NCBI RefSeq assembly: GCF_036785885.1
Contig: NC_092320.1
Location: 13,641,557-13,705,556, forward strand
Source of the DNA: Coffea arabica
Taxonomy: Eukaryota > Streptophyta > Magnoliopsida > Gentianales > Rubiaceae
Length of the DNA stretch: 64,000 nt
Direction of reading: 5' to 3'
The first letter of the stretch is position 1, and every line of letters begins with the position of its first letter. Both the position numbers and the translations under genes were made by a program. Below the pieces are notes generated by a model that was not told where the DNA came from, made no database searches, and saw only the letters and a program-made list of their open reading frames with translations. Shown here piece after piece: positions 53,706-64,000 of this stretch.

Positions 53706-55868
53706 GCGGCGCCCCGAAAACAAAATGTCCAAGAAATAGAATCCAATTATATTAATTTTATCATTTAAATGATGTTTCTTTTAATAAAAAATCACAAAAT
53801 AATGAAGAAAAAAACAACTCCCTCTATCTTTTTTTTTATTTGAGAAAACCCTCTATATTTTTGTATATCATAATTTTGTCATCTCAAAATATTTTCATTT
53901 TTTTCAAATAGTCATCTGACAATGATAAAAAAAAAATCACTCTTTGTATTTCTTCCCTATATAATCCTTGTTTTTATTATACAAAATGTATATTCAATTC
54001 AAAATTCCAATTTTGAGGGGCAACAAGTGTGTTTAAGGTCTATTGAGATCCCTTCCGGTCAACAATTGCCTGGACATTGGACTTTAGTGGATTTCCCTTA
54101 GATATTTTCCTCAATGCTTTGTTGAAAAGAATAAAGAGTCATAATGAGGGTTAAAAGCTGGCTTAAAGTGAGTATTTCTCCATCCCCTTTCTCCCACATC
54201 GGTTCAGTAGAGAGTCGAGTGTAAGTGTTTAAGATCCATTCAACATTAAGGTCCCTTCCAGTCAGCAATTGCTTGGATATTGGACTTTAGTGAGTCTTCT
54301 TTAGATATCTTCCTTAAAACTTTGTTGAAAAAAAGTGTGTTTAAACTCTCAAAATAAAAATAAAAATAAAAATAAAAAAAGGGAAGGGCAATATTGTAAA
54401 GAAAAATGTTGTTGATTTTACGTACATGGGCCGGTCTAGTGTCTTCCATTATGGGCCACTTTGTGTGTCAAACGAATCTTGATGGCCTCTCATCCAAACA
54501 AGTGAATAAAGTCCAAGTTAAAATCAACGAAGTTCTAGCTTGATTTTCTTCAGTGCAAGTAATCCTTGGTTCTTTTTGCCTTTGGTTTAATGCCACAATA
54601 CTATTGGTAACAAAAAAATTGTCTACACAATCTTGGACAAGAATCAAACGTAGGCTTTGCTCTTTTCTCAAAGGCTCTTTTTCTAGCTCATGTTTGTCTT
54701 AAGAGATACCGTGGTGGTAAAGTAACGGTAGAAATGAAATGTTCTCTCAGAATTTTCTACCTCACTTTCAAATCGAATTCTAACTCACTTAAGAAAAAGA
54801 GTTTTGAACCATACCGAGCGGTACAAAGCAAAGCTTTGCCCTTATTGAAGAAGGGAGAGACATTAGCATACAACTCAAGTGAGACATAAGCTAAATACGA
54901 GTTTAACAACTAAAGAGTGACTAGAAACTAGTGTATAAGCAACCCTAAGGAAAAAGAGCAATAAGACCAGTCATCGAAGGGACTAGCTCATGACAACAAG
55001 AAGGCTGAACTCCTGGCTGATCAAATTTTACACCTTTATTTTTTTTAGGAGAATTTTGGAGCAAAGTTTGGAAAGAATGGTTCTGGTTGAATAGGCCTCG
55101 TTATAGACAGCCCAATTCCCAGTGGAATGAGTCATGGGGATCCACTAGGCAGCCCAAATCACAGCATTACGGGGGCTCGGTTGAGTCTCATGCGGTGCGG
55201 TTTCGAATGGTCCACCGGGTCAGTTTTTATAATTTGTCCAGAGCTTCTTTTTCCTCTTTATGTAGAGCTTTACGAGAAAAAAATGCAGAAAATTTAGATA
55301 AAAAATTTGAAATTTCTCATCCTATTTTTTCTTGCCAAAAAAAAAAAAAGTAGTTATCGCTAGAAAAAACATTTTTACATTTAACTTACTGTTTCATGTA
55401 AAGTCATGCAAATATCAAAGGGCAAAATGTGCATGAAAATGCAGAAATTAGAGGAAGATTTCACAACTTCCCTTAAACCAAACAGAAACACCAAAAAAGA
55501 CAAAGAAAAGAATAAAGTTATACACATAAGTTAAATGAAAAGAAAAAAGTTGCACACATTTATTATATACAGTTATATTCTTAGTGTCTATGCGTGCAAA
55601 CTCACTCTTCTTACTTAATTATATGAGGTTCCACAAGTTAAAATAGGCACACAAGAGCATGACCTTAGTATTTGGATTATAGACTACTATGGAATTACCA
55701 GCAAAGAAAGTGCTTCATTGTAAGTTTTACCTGTTTATCACCAATTTAAAGAAAATGAAATTTAGTGATTCTATGCATATTACTGCCCTTCAATTGTAAA
55801 TTAACATGCTAAAAACTATTAACACTAATCCATCATATAAAAGACACACATACCAAACAACTGATCCT

Positions 55869-56003
55869 GTTTGGATTACTATTTTCTACCAGAAAATTGC
55901 ATCGTTTTCCGTAATCACATTTCCCTATTACTCTTTTTCTTCACATACATCAAATCGCCACAGTAATTTTTTCATGGAAAATGACGGAAAATGCAATCCA
56001 AAC
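55869..56003. mobile_element. Hairpin MITE with GTTTGGATT ends
   Basis: It starts GTTTGGATTACTATTTTC and ends GGAAAATGCAATCCAAAC. The terminal inverted repeats of about 18-30 bp are easily seen. It is about 135 bp and belongs to the same terminal type as the element at 4252. Confidence 0.75.
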
Positions 56004-56763
56004 GAAGAATGGTGTGTTGGTTTTCACGAAAGATTTTCTCATGTATGAACTATGATAATGCTCGTGGCGGTGATTAGAGTCGAACACATCCAAATCTTAT
56101 ATTTATATTAAAAAAAAATGCATGGTAACAATTATGTGAAGCTAACAGCTTTTTTTTTTTTTTTCTTTTAAAAATTCAGAGTTATAAACGAAGCACCAAA
56201 GTCACTGCATTATTACCAAGAGAACTTGAAAAATCTCATGCATGAGAAAAATATAATTGTGGGTTTGAAAACCTAATATTCCGCATTAAGTTAGTCAATG
56301 ACAATGTAACAACGGTGGTCAGTATACATATTTAAAGAATTAGACTTGAACATCACATCTAAGCTTCCACTGAAATCACCTTTAGGCAGGAAATTTCTTG
56401 GCCGATACTACGATCAAGTGTAAATACATAATAGTAGTAGGAAAAGTAATAATTTAAAATATTAAAACTAGGCTATGTGGGTCAAGGGAATATGGTTGAC
56501 AGGGGTTAAAAGATGAACTAAATTACTCGATACTTTAAACTTAATAAAAAGCTCATTTGTGTTTAGTTTGTGAACTAGTCAAGCCAGATTTGATTTGGCA
56601 AATAAACAAATCAAACTTAAATAAATTTTCAAACTCGTTAAAATAATCAAACAAATTTGAACACTAAGCTGTTCGGTTTGATTAGATTCATTGGGATGCC
56701 TACAAGGGAGTTAGAACAAAAATAAAAAGTAACACAACAAACTTCTTTTTTCTGAAACAACCT

Positions 56764-56789
56764 AATATATATATATATATATATATATA
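56764..56789. repeat. (AT)n microsatellite
   Basis: About thirteen AT units. Confidence 0.95.
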
Positions 56790-58176
56790 GTGCCATTAAT
56801 GAACTTTGCATGTCCCATTATTAGTTTCCTTTTTTTTTTTTGAGGAATTGCAGCTCTAAAATTGGAATAACTTCAACTGCTGCATAATTAATTTTGTAGA
56901 CACATATACAATAAAAACGTGGATGAACATTAAGGGGCTTAACTGAAGTACTCTCAAAGACAAAAATCAAGTAGAAGATTTATTAATTTCATCTAAAAGA
57001 GAAAACAAAATGTCAAAAAGAGCAAGAAAGAAGCATGCAAATTTTGTAGTTTTTCTTTTCTTTCATCTTTTCAGAAGCAATCAAATATTTAATAGCAAAA
57101 ACACGACAGCTAGGGTTTACAAAATTAAGGAACATGTTGATATTGTCGAGTTGGTACAATGGTACTGGTCCTTTGCACTTTTAAGATGTACTAGTAAATA
57201 TATTACCACTTGCTCCTTTTTTTTTTTTCTCTAATACAATACCCACTAATTCTAGGGAACCATAGAATATTGCTAGCTTTCCGAATTTCATACAACAACT
57301 TGGTGTATGAAAATAGCTATATGGAGCTCTGCCTAAACTTCAATATTTGTTTTTACGCATGCACGAATACAATATTCAACCACTTACTTTGTAACATAAA
57401 AGAATCACAACCTCCCAAATAAATTGCAAATCTCCTGCAAAATTTTCCACAAGAAAAAACTCTATGCTTAGACAACCCTTTTAAGCTTTTCCTGGTAGGC
57501 ATAGCTCTCATAAACTTTGTCAAATCAAATGTAGACCTTAACCTTAATATTGTCGTTAGATTGGTCATTATGGCTGAAGCATGACCTGCTAAGTTGTTGG
57601 TATTGCGTATCCTAAAAGCTCTCGAGATTCTATGTCATGATTTTCCTTCAAGAATTTCACATTCTTGAGCCCGTGACTATGGATTAATTAAGTAGAAAAT
57701 ATGGTCGCGAAAATATTTGCATTTAGACCAAAAGGTCAACATTGGCATTCTTGTAGATGCGGAAGGAGACAGTTATAGCGAGCTGCAGTGCTGCACTAGT
57801 GTTGCAGCATGGGATTTGGAACATGTGGTTGACTAATTCTTCAAGTCAATTTGTTGAATCAATACATGTACACTTTCGTGTAATTACATGTATATGATCC
57901 TAGCAACAACATGCTTCTGTACTGGTTAGAAAGTTTACAAAAAACTAGAAAGTTGTACTTTATTTTTGACACATACTGTTTTTGTCCATCATATGCTATA
58001 TCTTGAATTTCAATATTGATTTTGCCCCGAACAAATGATCAAAATAGTCCGTTTTACTAGATTTGAATTGGCTCCTTATCATTAACTTTGGCCGACTAGG
58101 TTCTCTTAACTACTTTTTTTTTTGGTAACCCGAAGCATGTCCCAACTTGAATCCTTAGGATCTCTTAACTACTTTT

Positions 58177-58372
58177 TTTTTTTGGTAACCCGAAACATGT
58201 CCCAACTTGAACCCTTAGGACCGAGCCGACACACCAAACCAGAGGAGTGCGCCACGAGCCCACGCAACAACCCGGGCGAGTCACGGGAGTTCAAGTCCAG
58301 GGTAGAATTCAAACCAAGGATCACAAGGGTCCTTAAGAGTCCGCTTACCGTTGAACCACCCCGTGAGGGCTC
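58177..58372 (-). mobile_element. tRNA-derived SINE with duplicated 3' end (minus strand)
   Basis: On the minus strand the head reads GGGGTGGTTCAACGGTAAGC (box A region), followed by GGTTTGAATTC (box B), then a GC-rich body ending GGGTTACC plus poly-A. The target-site duplication is CTCTTAACTACTTTT at 58162-58176 and 58373-58387. The 59 bp at 58103-58161, made of target site, poly-T tail and SINE 3' end, repeats the block starting at 58162, so the target sequence occurs three times. Confidence 0.88.
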
Positions 58373-58387
58373 CTCTTAACTACTTTT

Positions 58388-60401
58388 CTATAGCAGTTTA
58401 GTCCTTGTGTAGTTTAGCTGCCAAAGACTTTAAATTTTTCCACCTAAGACCGAGCAAAAATGGAAACAAATTTTCAGCTGAATTTAAAAGCACTAAAAAA
58501 CATATAATTGAAAAAAATGGGAAATAATTTAGATTGAAGGCAACGAAAATAAATTAGATACAAAAATGGAAATAAAACTTGCATAAATTCCTTTGCATTT
58601 GATCTCAATTATTTCCTATTTTCCCAACTACAATGCATTTCTAAAAATGTAACGTGGGTTGCAAAGTTGACTTCCTATTTTACCTCAAGATTGACCAGCC
58701 AAACATTAAAGATGAGGGACCAATCCCGCTTTAGGAAATTTGTTGAGGGAATATTTTTTTGCCATTGGCTCATTGTGCCCCTAATCTCAAATTCACGAAT
58801 AAATAACCTTCATCAAATGTTACTGTTGATACACTTAGGCTGCAGAGATACATTCATACAACTTTAATGACTTATCAGAGGACTTTTTATAGTTTTAGAC
58901 ATAACTCCACTAACATAACAATGTAATTGATGCTAAATTGATTAAAATAATTGAGTAGCCGAATCTGTGGATTTTCGCCTCATATCCTTGGCACTAACTT
59001 GCATCCTCAGGTGGGGTGAGAGGAAACGAGAATGAATAAAAGATTGGTAGGCACCGAAGACACTGGACAGTGGGTACTATTCTATTCTGGTAGGCGGGAA
59101 ATGGGGACCTTCTGACTAGGAAGCATGATGGAGAAGATCAGCAAGTGAATTTTCTGGGAAGTGCAGGCTTTGGACAGGAAGGGGAACATGTGGGTGCTGG
59201 CCAGGCCATTCATCTTGTATAACTATTTTTGGGTTAGGGGGACTTAGTTTAATTTATAGTATCATGATCATCAGGTCATGAATTTTGAAGTGATTGAGAT
59301 TTTTTTTATATGCATAATCTGTTATGATCTCAATCAATCTTTGTTCCAAGCACATAGCTGTGTACGAGCATGCAGAAGCACAGCAACAAGGATGATAGGG
59401 TATGAGATGCTGGAATGAAATGGATAGTGTGCTAACCCTTGAAAATGTATTGTATTAGAAAATAGGCTGTTTTGACTTGAGCCAACTCTAACTTGCAAAA
59501 CACAAGAACCTTTTGGATTTAGCAAAAAGTAGTTAGTAAACATCAAGAAAGAGAAAAAGAAAAGACCCTCTGAAGGAACTTCATTGGTTCCAAGAATCTC
59601 TTTTTCTTGCATTTTTTTCTGCCCCCTAAATTTCTTGATTTTCAAGCATATTTAAGATGTTATTGTCTCTGTGTGTGTCATTTTTTGTTGCTTCTTGCAA
59701 GGTTGCAACGCCACAAAAATTTAAACCTTCTTCCAAACTCAGCCTATTAGGCTGACATTAATTTCTGGGATTTGTGGATGATTCGAGCTTCACTAAGATA
59801 AACCTACCAAACAAAAAGTGCAGACAAAAGAGTTGGCAACTAAATGGCATCAGTTCAGATCATTTGAGCCGACATATATCTACCACAATGAAAAGTTTCC
59901 ATGTCATTATATTACATCCTCAACCCTCCTAAGCGTGCTCATAACCTAGATTATCTTCAACTTAACAATTCACATTTCCACTAAACATTAACATATCACT
60001 AATCCCACAAGCAAACACATGATACGTGGTTAGGCCTGATGACATGTAAATCACCAACACCAAATTAAGGTCACACGGCTAAAGTAACCATTGTTAACAT
60101 TTTCATGTAGCACGTTCACGTGTTGAAAAACAATTTGTCCATTTTGAAGTCAAAGATCTAAGGCGCCAAATGCAACGTTCCATCCTTATAAACGGCAGTT
60201 AGGCATATGCACAATGTCTAAGTCTTTAAGATTGTCAACTTTAGTTCATCATCTTGTTATCATATATAGGATAGTTGACAATGTGTATATATATATATGC
60301 CATTACTGTTCTCTGTCTATAGCCTAGCCTCTTCATGATTTCGATCTTTTAATCTCTTCGAACTTGGCTTTCGAAGAAGATAAATCAATTTGATTAGCGG
60401 A
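58388..60401. other. Upstream region of the receptor kinase gene, no other gene seen
   Basis: A GC-richer stretch at 58980-59220 has no recognisable coding content on either strand. A TATA-like run (TATATATATATATG, 60286-60299) lies about 105 bp before the kinase ATG. Other small open frames are not supported. Confidence 0.5.
60286..60299 (+). promoter_or_regulatory. Possible TATA region of the LRR receptor kinase gene
   Basis: A TA-repeat at a plausible distance from the ATG at 60402. A TA microsatellite can look the same, so the call is weak. Confidence 0.4.
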
Positions 60402-63400
60402 ATGGAATATTCAAAATCTTCGAAATGTCATTTGTTTCTCTTGATTATCGTTTTCTATGTTGTCTCTGGAGCAAATTTCATGCAACTTAGTAGTGATCAG
60501 GCATCTCTACTTGCATTCAAGGCTGGGATCGTTGCTGATCCCAAGCATGCTCTAGAGACCTGGAATGCTTCTAGTACTCAGGTATGCAATTGGTTGGGGG
60601 TTCACTGTGACAAAAAAAGTGGGAGAGTAGTTGAACTTGATCTAAGTCATCATTCTCTCCAGGGAACCATTTCACCATTTCTTTCCAACCTTTCTTACTT
60701 GGAAATTCTTGATTTGTCCCAGAACCTTTTCCATGGATATATCCCTCAAGAGCTTGGCACACTTTTCCAACTCAGACAGCTTAGTTTGTCCTCAAATCTT
60801 CTTGAAGGAAATATTCCATCACAGTTTGGCTCTCTGCGCCAGCTGGTGTATCTTGATTTGGGAAGTAATAAGCTCACTGGTGAAATTCCCATGCCACACT
60901 TGTGCAACGGCTCTTCATCATTGCAATATATAGACCTCTCCAACAATTCCCTTACAGGCAAAGTCCCTCTGAAGAATGAATGTGTGCTCAGGGAGCTGAA
61001 GTTTCTTCTACTGTGGTCGAATCAGCTAGTAGGTGAGGTTCCTGCAGCTCTTTCGAACTCGACTAGGCTTGAATGGCTTGACATGGAATCAAATTCGCTA
61101 AGGGGGGAGTTACCTTCTAATATTGTATATAAAATGCCTCACTTGCAGTTCCTTTATTTATCCTACAACCACTTCAGAAGCCATAACGGCAACACTGACC
61201 TCAAACCATTTTTCTCTTCTTTAGCAAATTCATCCAACTTGCAAGAACTTGAATTGGCAGGAAATCACCTTGGTGGAGAGTTGCCTTCCGTTATTGGTAA
61301 TCTCTCTACTAACCTTGTACAGATTCATCTTGATGATAACCACATATATGGTCCAATTCCTAGAGAAATTTCAAATCTTGTCAACCTTACTCTCCTGAAC
61401 TTGTCTAGTAATCTTCTGAATGGATCGATACGAACTGAGCTTTGCCAATTGCAGAAGCTAGAGAGGCTATATTTATCAAACAATTCATTTTCTGGAACTA
61501 TTCCCACAGAATTCGGCAATGTCCTACATTTAGGTCTTCTTGATTTGTCCAAAAACAAGCTTTCTGGGACAATCCCAGATAGTTTTGCTAATCTCTCACA
61601 GCTAAGAAGACTTTTTCTCTATGAGAATGATCTCTCAGGAATGATACCACCAAGCCTTGGAAACTGCATTAATCTTGAAATTCTTGACCTCTCTCACAAC
61701 GGGATCACAGGGAATATTCCTAGCGAAGTTGCTGGATTGAGTAGTTTAAAGTTGTACTTGAATTTGTCCAGTAACCACTTGGATGGGCCAATTCCACTAG
61801 AGCTGAGTAAAATGGACATGGTGCTGGCTGTTGATTTGTCATCAAATAACCTCTCAAGCACAATTCCTTCACAACTTGGAAGCTGCATTGCTCTAGAGTA
61901 CCTCAATCTATCATCCAATCACTTGCAAGGCGATCTTCCTCCATCTATAGGTCATCTGCCTTACCTTAAAGGACTTGATGTCTCATTTAACCTTTTAACT
62001 GGAGAGATACCGCAAACTTTGGAGGGATCAACAACTCTAGTTCAGCTCAATTTCTCCTACAACAACTTTTCTGGAAATGTAACAAATAAAGGGGCATTTT
62101 CATCGCTAACTATTGGTTCTTTCCTGGGGAATCCTGGTCTCTGTGGTTCACTTATAGGTATGCCAAATTGCCACAGAAAAAGGACTCACCATTTTCCAAT
62201 GGCAATGCTCGTTTCTCTAATTGTAGCTGCCATAATTTTCATGGTTGGGTATCCTATAATACTGAAGTCAAAATTTGGGAGGCACTTAGCAGTTGCTAGT
62301 GCTAAGGACACAGAAAGTGAAGAGAAGGAAAATAAAGAACTAAATTTGCCCCGGATATCTTATAATCAGCTTATTGAAGCTACCGGAGGGTTTAGCAGTT
62401 CAAGCCTTATCGGTTCAGGTCAGTTTGGTCACGTATACAAAGGAACTCTTACAGATAATACATGTATAGCTGTAAAGGTATTGACTCCAATAGCAGCTGG
62501 TGAGATTTCAGGCAGCTTCAAACGGGAATGTGAAGTCCTGAGAAGAACAAGGCATAGAAATTTGATAAGGATCAAAACAATCTGTAGCAGGCCAGACTTT
62601 AAGGCTCTTGTTCTTCCACTGATGCCAAATGGGAGCCTTGAAAACCATCTTTATCCAAGCCCCGAAATGAAGCATGGTTTGGATTTGATTCAGCTAGTGA
62701 GCATTTGCAATGATGTCGCAGAAGGAATGGCATATCTGCATCATCATTCTCCTGTTAAAGTTGTCCATTGTGACCTGAAACCAAGCAATATTCTCCTTGA
62801 TGTTGACATGACTGCTATGGTCACTGATTTTGGCATTTCAAGATTAATAAAAGGGGTTGATGAACATACTTCAATCAATGATTCTGCCTCTTTCAGCTCT
62901 ACACAGGGTTTGCTTTGCGGTTCAGTTGGCTACATAGCTCCAGGTACACACTTTTTCAAAATTCCTAACCCGTATGCTTGTATGTTCATCTGGCTTTCTC
63001 AAATATAACCCTGATGTAGTGTTAGAGTTGACTTAATTTCTAAGTTCATGACTATGGTTTTCCAAAATGTGCAGAATATGGAATGGGAAGACGGGCTTCA
63101 ACCCAAGGAGATGTATACAGTTATGGAGTTCTTCTATTAGAGATTGTGACAGGAAAACGTCCAACAGATGTCCTTTTCCAAGAAGGCTCAAGCTTGCATG
63201 AATGGGTTAAAAGTTTCTATCCTAACAAGTTTCAGCCAATTGTAGAAGAAGCAGTAATGAGGCTTTCTCCTAGTTATGCTCCTCCTATCACTAACGATCA
63301 AAGTAAAAGATGGCGTGAGGTGATTCTGGAGATGCTTGAACTAGGCCTTATTTGCACCCAATACAATCCTTCGACCAGACCAACCATGCTCGATATAGCA

Positions 63401-63487
63401 CATGAGGTTGGTCAGCTGAAGGAGTATCTGTCTTGCTCTTCATCCCAGCTCATTGAAGAAGATCCTACTGAATTGAGGTACCTTTGA
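60402..63487 (+). CDS. LRR receptor-like serine/threonine kinase, At2g24130-like (2 exons)
   Basis: A plasma-membrane receptor kinase of 984 residues from exons 60402-62943 and 63075-63487 (phase 1 GT-AG intron inside GYIAP|EYG). The ATG at 60402 is preceded in frame by a TTG at 60390. Order: signal peptide (FLLIIVFYVVSG), LRR N-cap (SDQASLLAFKAGI, CNWLGVHCD), and about twenty extracellular LRRs of the LxxNxLxGxIP type with many NxS/T sites. A transmembrane helix at about 600-621 and a kinase domain from about 650 follow. The kinase has the glycine loop GSGQFGHVYKG (671-681), Lys692 in IAVKVL, HCDLKPSN (789 on) and DFG (809-811). HCD in place of HRD makes it a non-RD kinase, a class often tied to immune perception. 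The ligand is unknown. In Arabidopsis the closest gene I know, At2g24130, sits beside RPOT3 (At2g24120), as here. Confidence 0.94.
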
Positions 63488-64000
63488 CAGTGACATGGCA
63501 GCAGTGATCATGAAGATGTTCACTGTGCGTGAATTTTTGTTTTCTCCTTTCTAGTGAGCAATTGAAGATTAATTTTAACCCATCTATTTCTGGCAGATTA
63601 GATATTGGATACCAACAATTCGTTGTGACTCTCTGATGTCCTTGAAAGCGTACAGTTTTGCTTGTGTGGCTGGTTTAAATTTTACCACAAGGCAATGAAA
63701 AGGAAATCATTGTTTTGGGCATTTTTATTCTTTATAATAGAGCAACAAATCATGCTTTCCAGAGTCGAAATGCACTCATAGGCTTCTTTCTGCCTACAAT
63801 TAATATCTAATACAGCATCAGAGTTGGCTAGTGGAAGGTCAGGGATACCAAACTCACTAACTCTCAACAACAATGATCAACTGCACTCAAAACACTTTCA
63901 TGTTTGTGAAGCCAATATTTTGGCTGTATAAGTTCCAAGACATGCACTTCATTCTGGAATTATCCCCTTCCTGGTTTTATATTACCATTAAAATGACAAA
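63488..64000. other. 3' region of the receptor kinase gene, no other gene seen
   Basis: Presumed 3' UTR and intergenic DNA up to the window edge. A short minus-strand open frame (63682-63873) is not recognisable. Confidence 0.5.

Larger units (their letters stand above)
53706..58102. other. Intergenic between RpoTp and the receptor kinase, repeats only
   Basis: This includes the RpoTp promoter side and no recognisable gene. Two diverged direct copies of a unit of about 105 bp lie at about 54027-54128 and 54224-54330, both with GGTC(T/C)ATT..CCCTTCC and ATTGGACTTTAGTG and offset near 197 bp. There is an AAAAAT array at 54352-54380, a MITE at 55869, and an AT array at 56764. A tRNA-like stretch near 54700 (TGGTGGTAAAGTAACGG, later AAATCGAATTC) might be a SINE head, but its ends cannot be fixed. 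Confidence 0.5.

Noticed and set aside
55806..56048. 80-residue plus-strand frame
   Set aside because: Most of it lies within the hairpin MITE at 55869-56003.
57140..57180. Possible tRNA-like stretch (GTCGAGTTGGTACAATGG)
   Set aside because: No cloverleaf could be completed around it, and no box B or acceptor stem pairs were found.
58122..58379. 85-residue plus-strand frame
   Set aside because: It lies across the SINE and its duplicated 3' end and contains the repeat twice.
58980..59220. GC-richer stretch upstream of the receptor kinase, considered as an exon or noncoding RNA
   Set aside because: No open frame, splice pattern or known RNA motif could be supported.
60390..60401. Four-residue N-terminal extension of the LRR receptor kinase
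   Set aside because: The upstream codon is TTG, and the ATG at 60402 is followed directly by a normal signal peptide.

Overview
The window is nuclear DNA of a flowering plant, almost certainly a eudicot. Genes are split by GT-AG introns. The proteins are land-plant families (plastid phage-type RNA polymerase, P-class PPR protein, LRR receptor kinase, FAS1 protein), and the intergenic DNA is AT-rich and crowded with SINEs, hairpin MITEs and LTR retroelements. I cannot name the species.

Layout from left to right. The minus-strand first coding exon of ATG11 (autophagy scaffold) lies at 0.9-1.9 kb. A degenerate FAS1 pseudogene follows at 4.4-5.2 kb, then a probable 2.7 kb solo LTR at 6.6-9.4 kb, then the intact FAS1-domain membrane protein gene at 11.57-12.33 kb. 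The two FAS1 loci and their upstream flanks are an old tandem duplication. From 12.5 to 14.8 kb there is a cluster of three short retroposons with clear target-site duplications, plus MITEs. A ten-exon serine carboxypeptidase-like gene (SCPL29 type) fills 15.95-22.91 kb. A single-exon PPR gene resembling BFA2 (At4g30825) is at 24.2-27.0 kb. A decayed hAT transposase piece is at 30.2-30.8 kb, and an intronless UBC7/13/14-type E2 gene at 31.7-32.2 kb. A 19-exon minus-strand gene for the plastid RNA polymerase RpoTp (RPOT3) spans 33.6-53.5 kb. One of its introns carries a complete-length but gag-less and broken Ty1/copia element at 45.9-49.7 kb. An LRR receptor kinase like At2g24130 lies at 60.4-63.5 kb.

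Two observations stand out. First, the reconstructed RpoTp gene has no AUG that could start its plastid transit peptide. The reading frame homologous to other RpoTp transit peptides begins at a CUG in good context, and the 200 nt upstream hold no AUG in any frame. This matches the non-AUG start I recall being reported for the tobacco plastid enzyme. Second, the gene order merges two Arabidopsis neighbourhoods: ATG11, SCPL29 and BFA2 (At4g30790-At4g30825), and RPOT3 plus its adjacent receptor kinase (At2g24120-At2g24130). The window therefore looks like an undivided ancestral order that Arabidopsis split between two duplicated segments.

Functionally the genes are independent, as is usual in plants. 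The exception in theme is plastid gene expression: RpoTp transcribes plastid housekeeping genes, and the BFA2-type PPR protein stabilises plastid ATP synthase transcripts. Exon coordinates come from reading splice sites and checking phase by hand. Locus names and family facts are from memory, and no database search was run.
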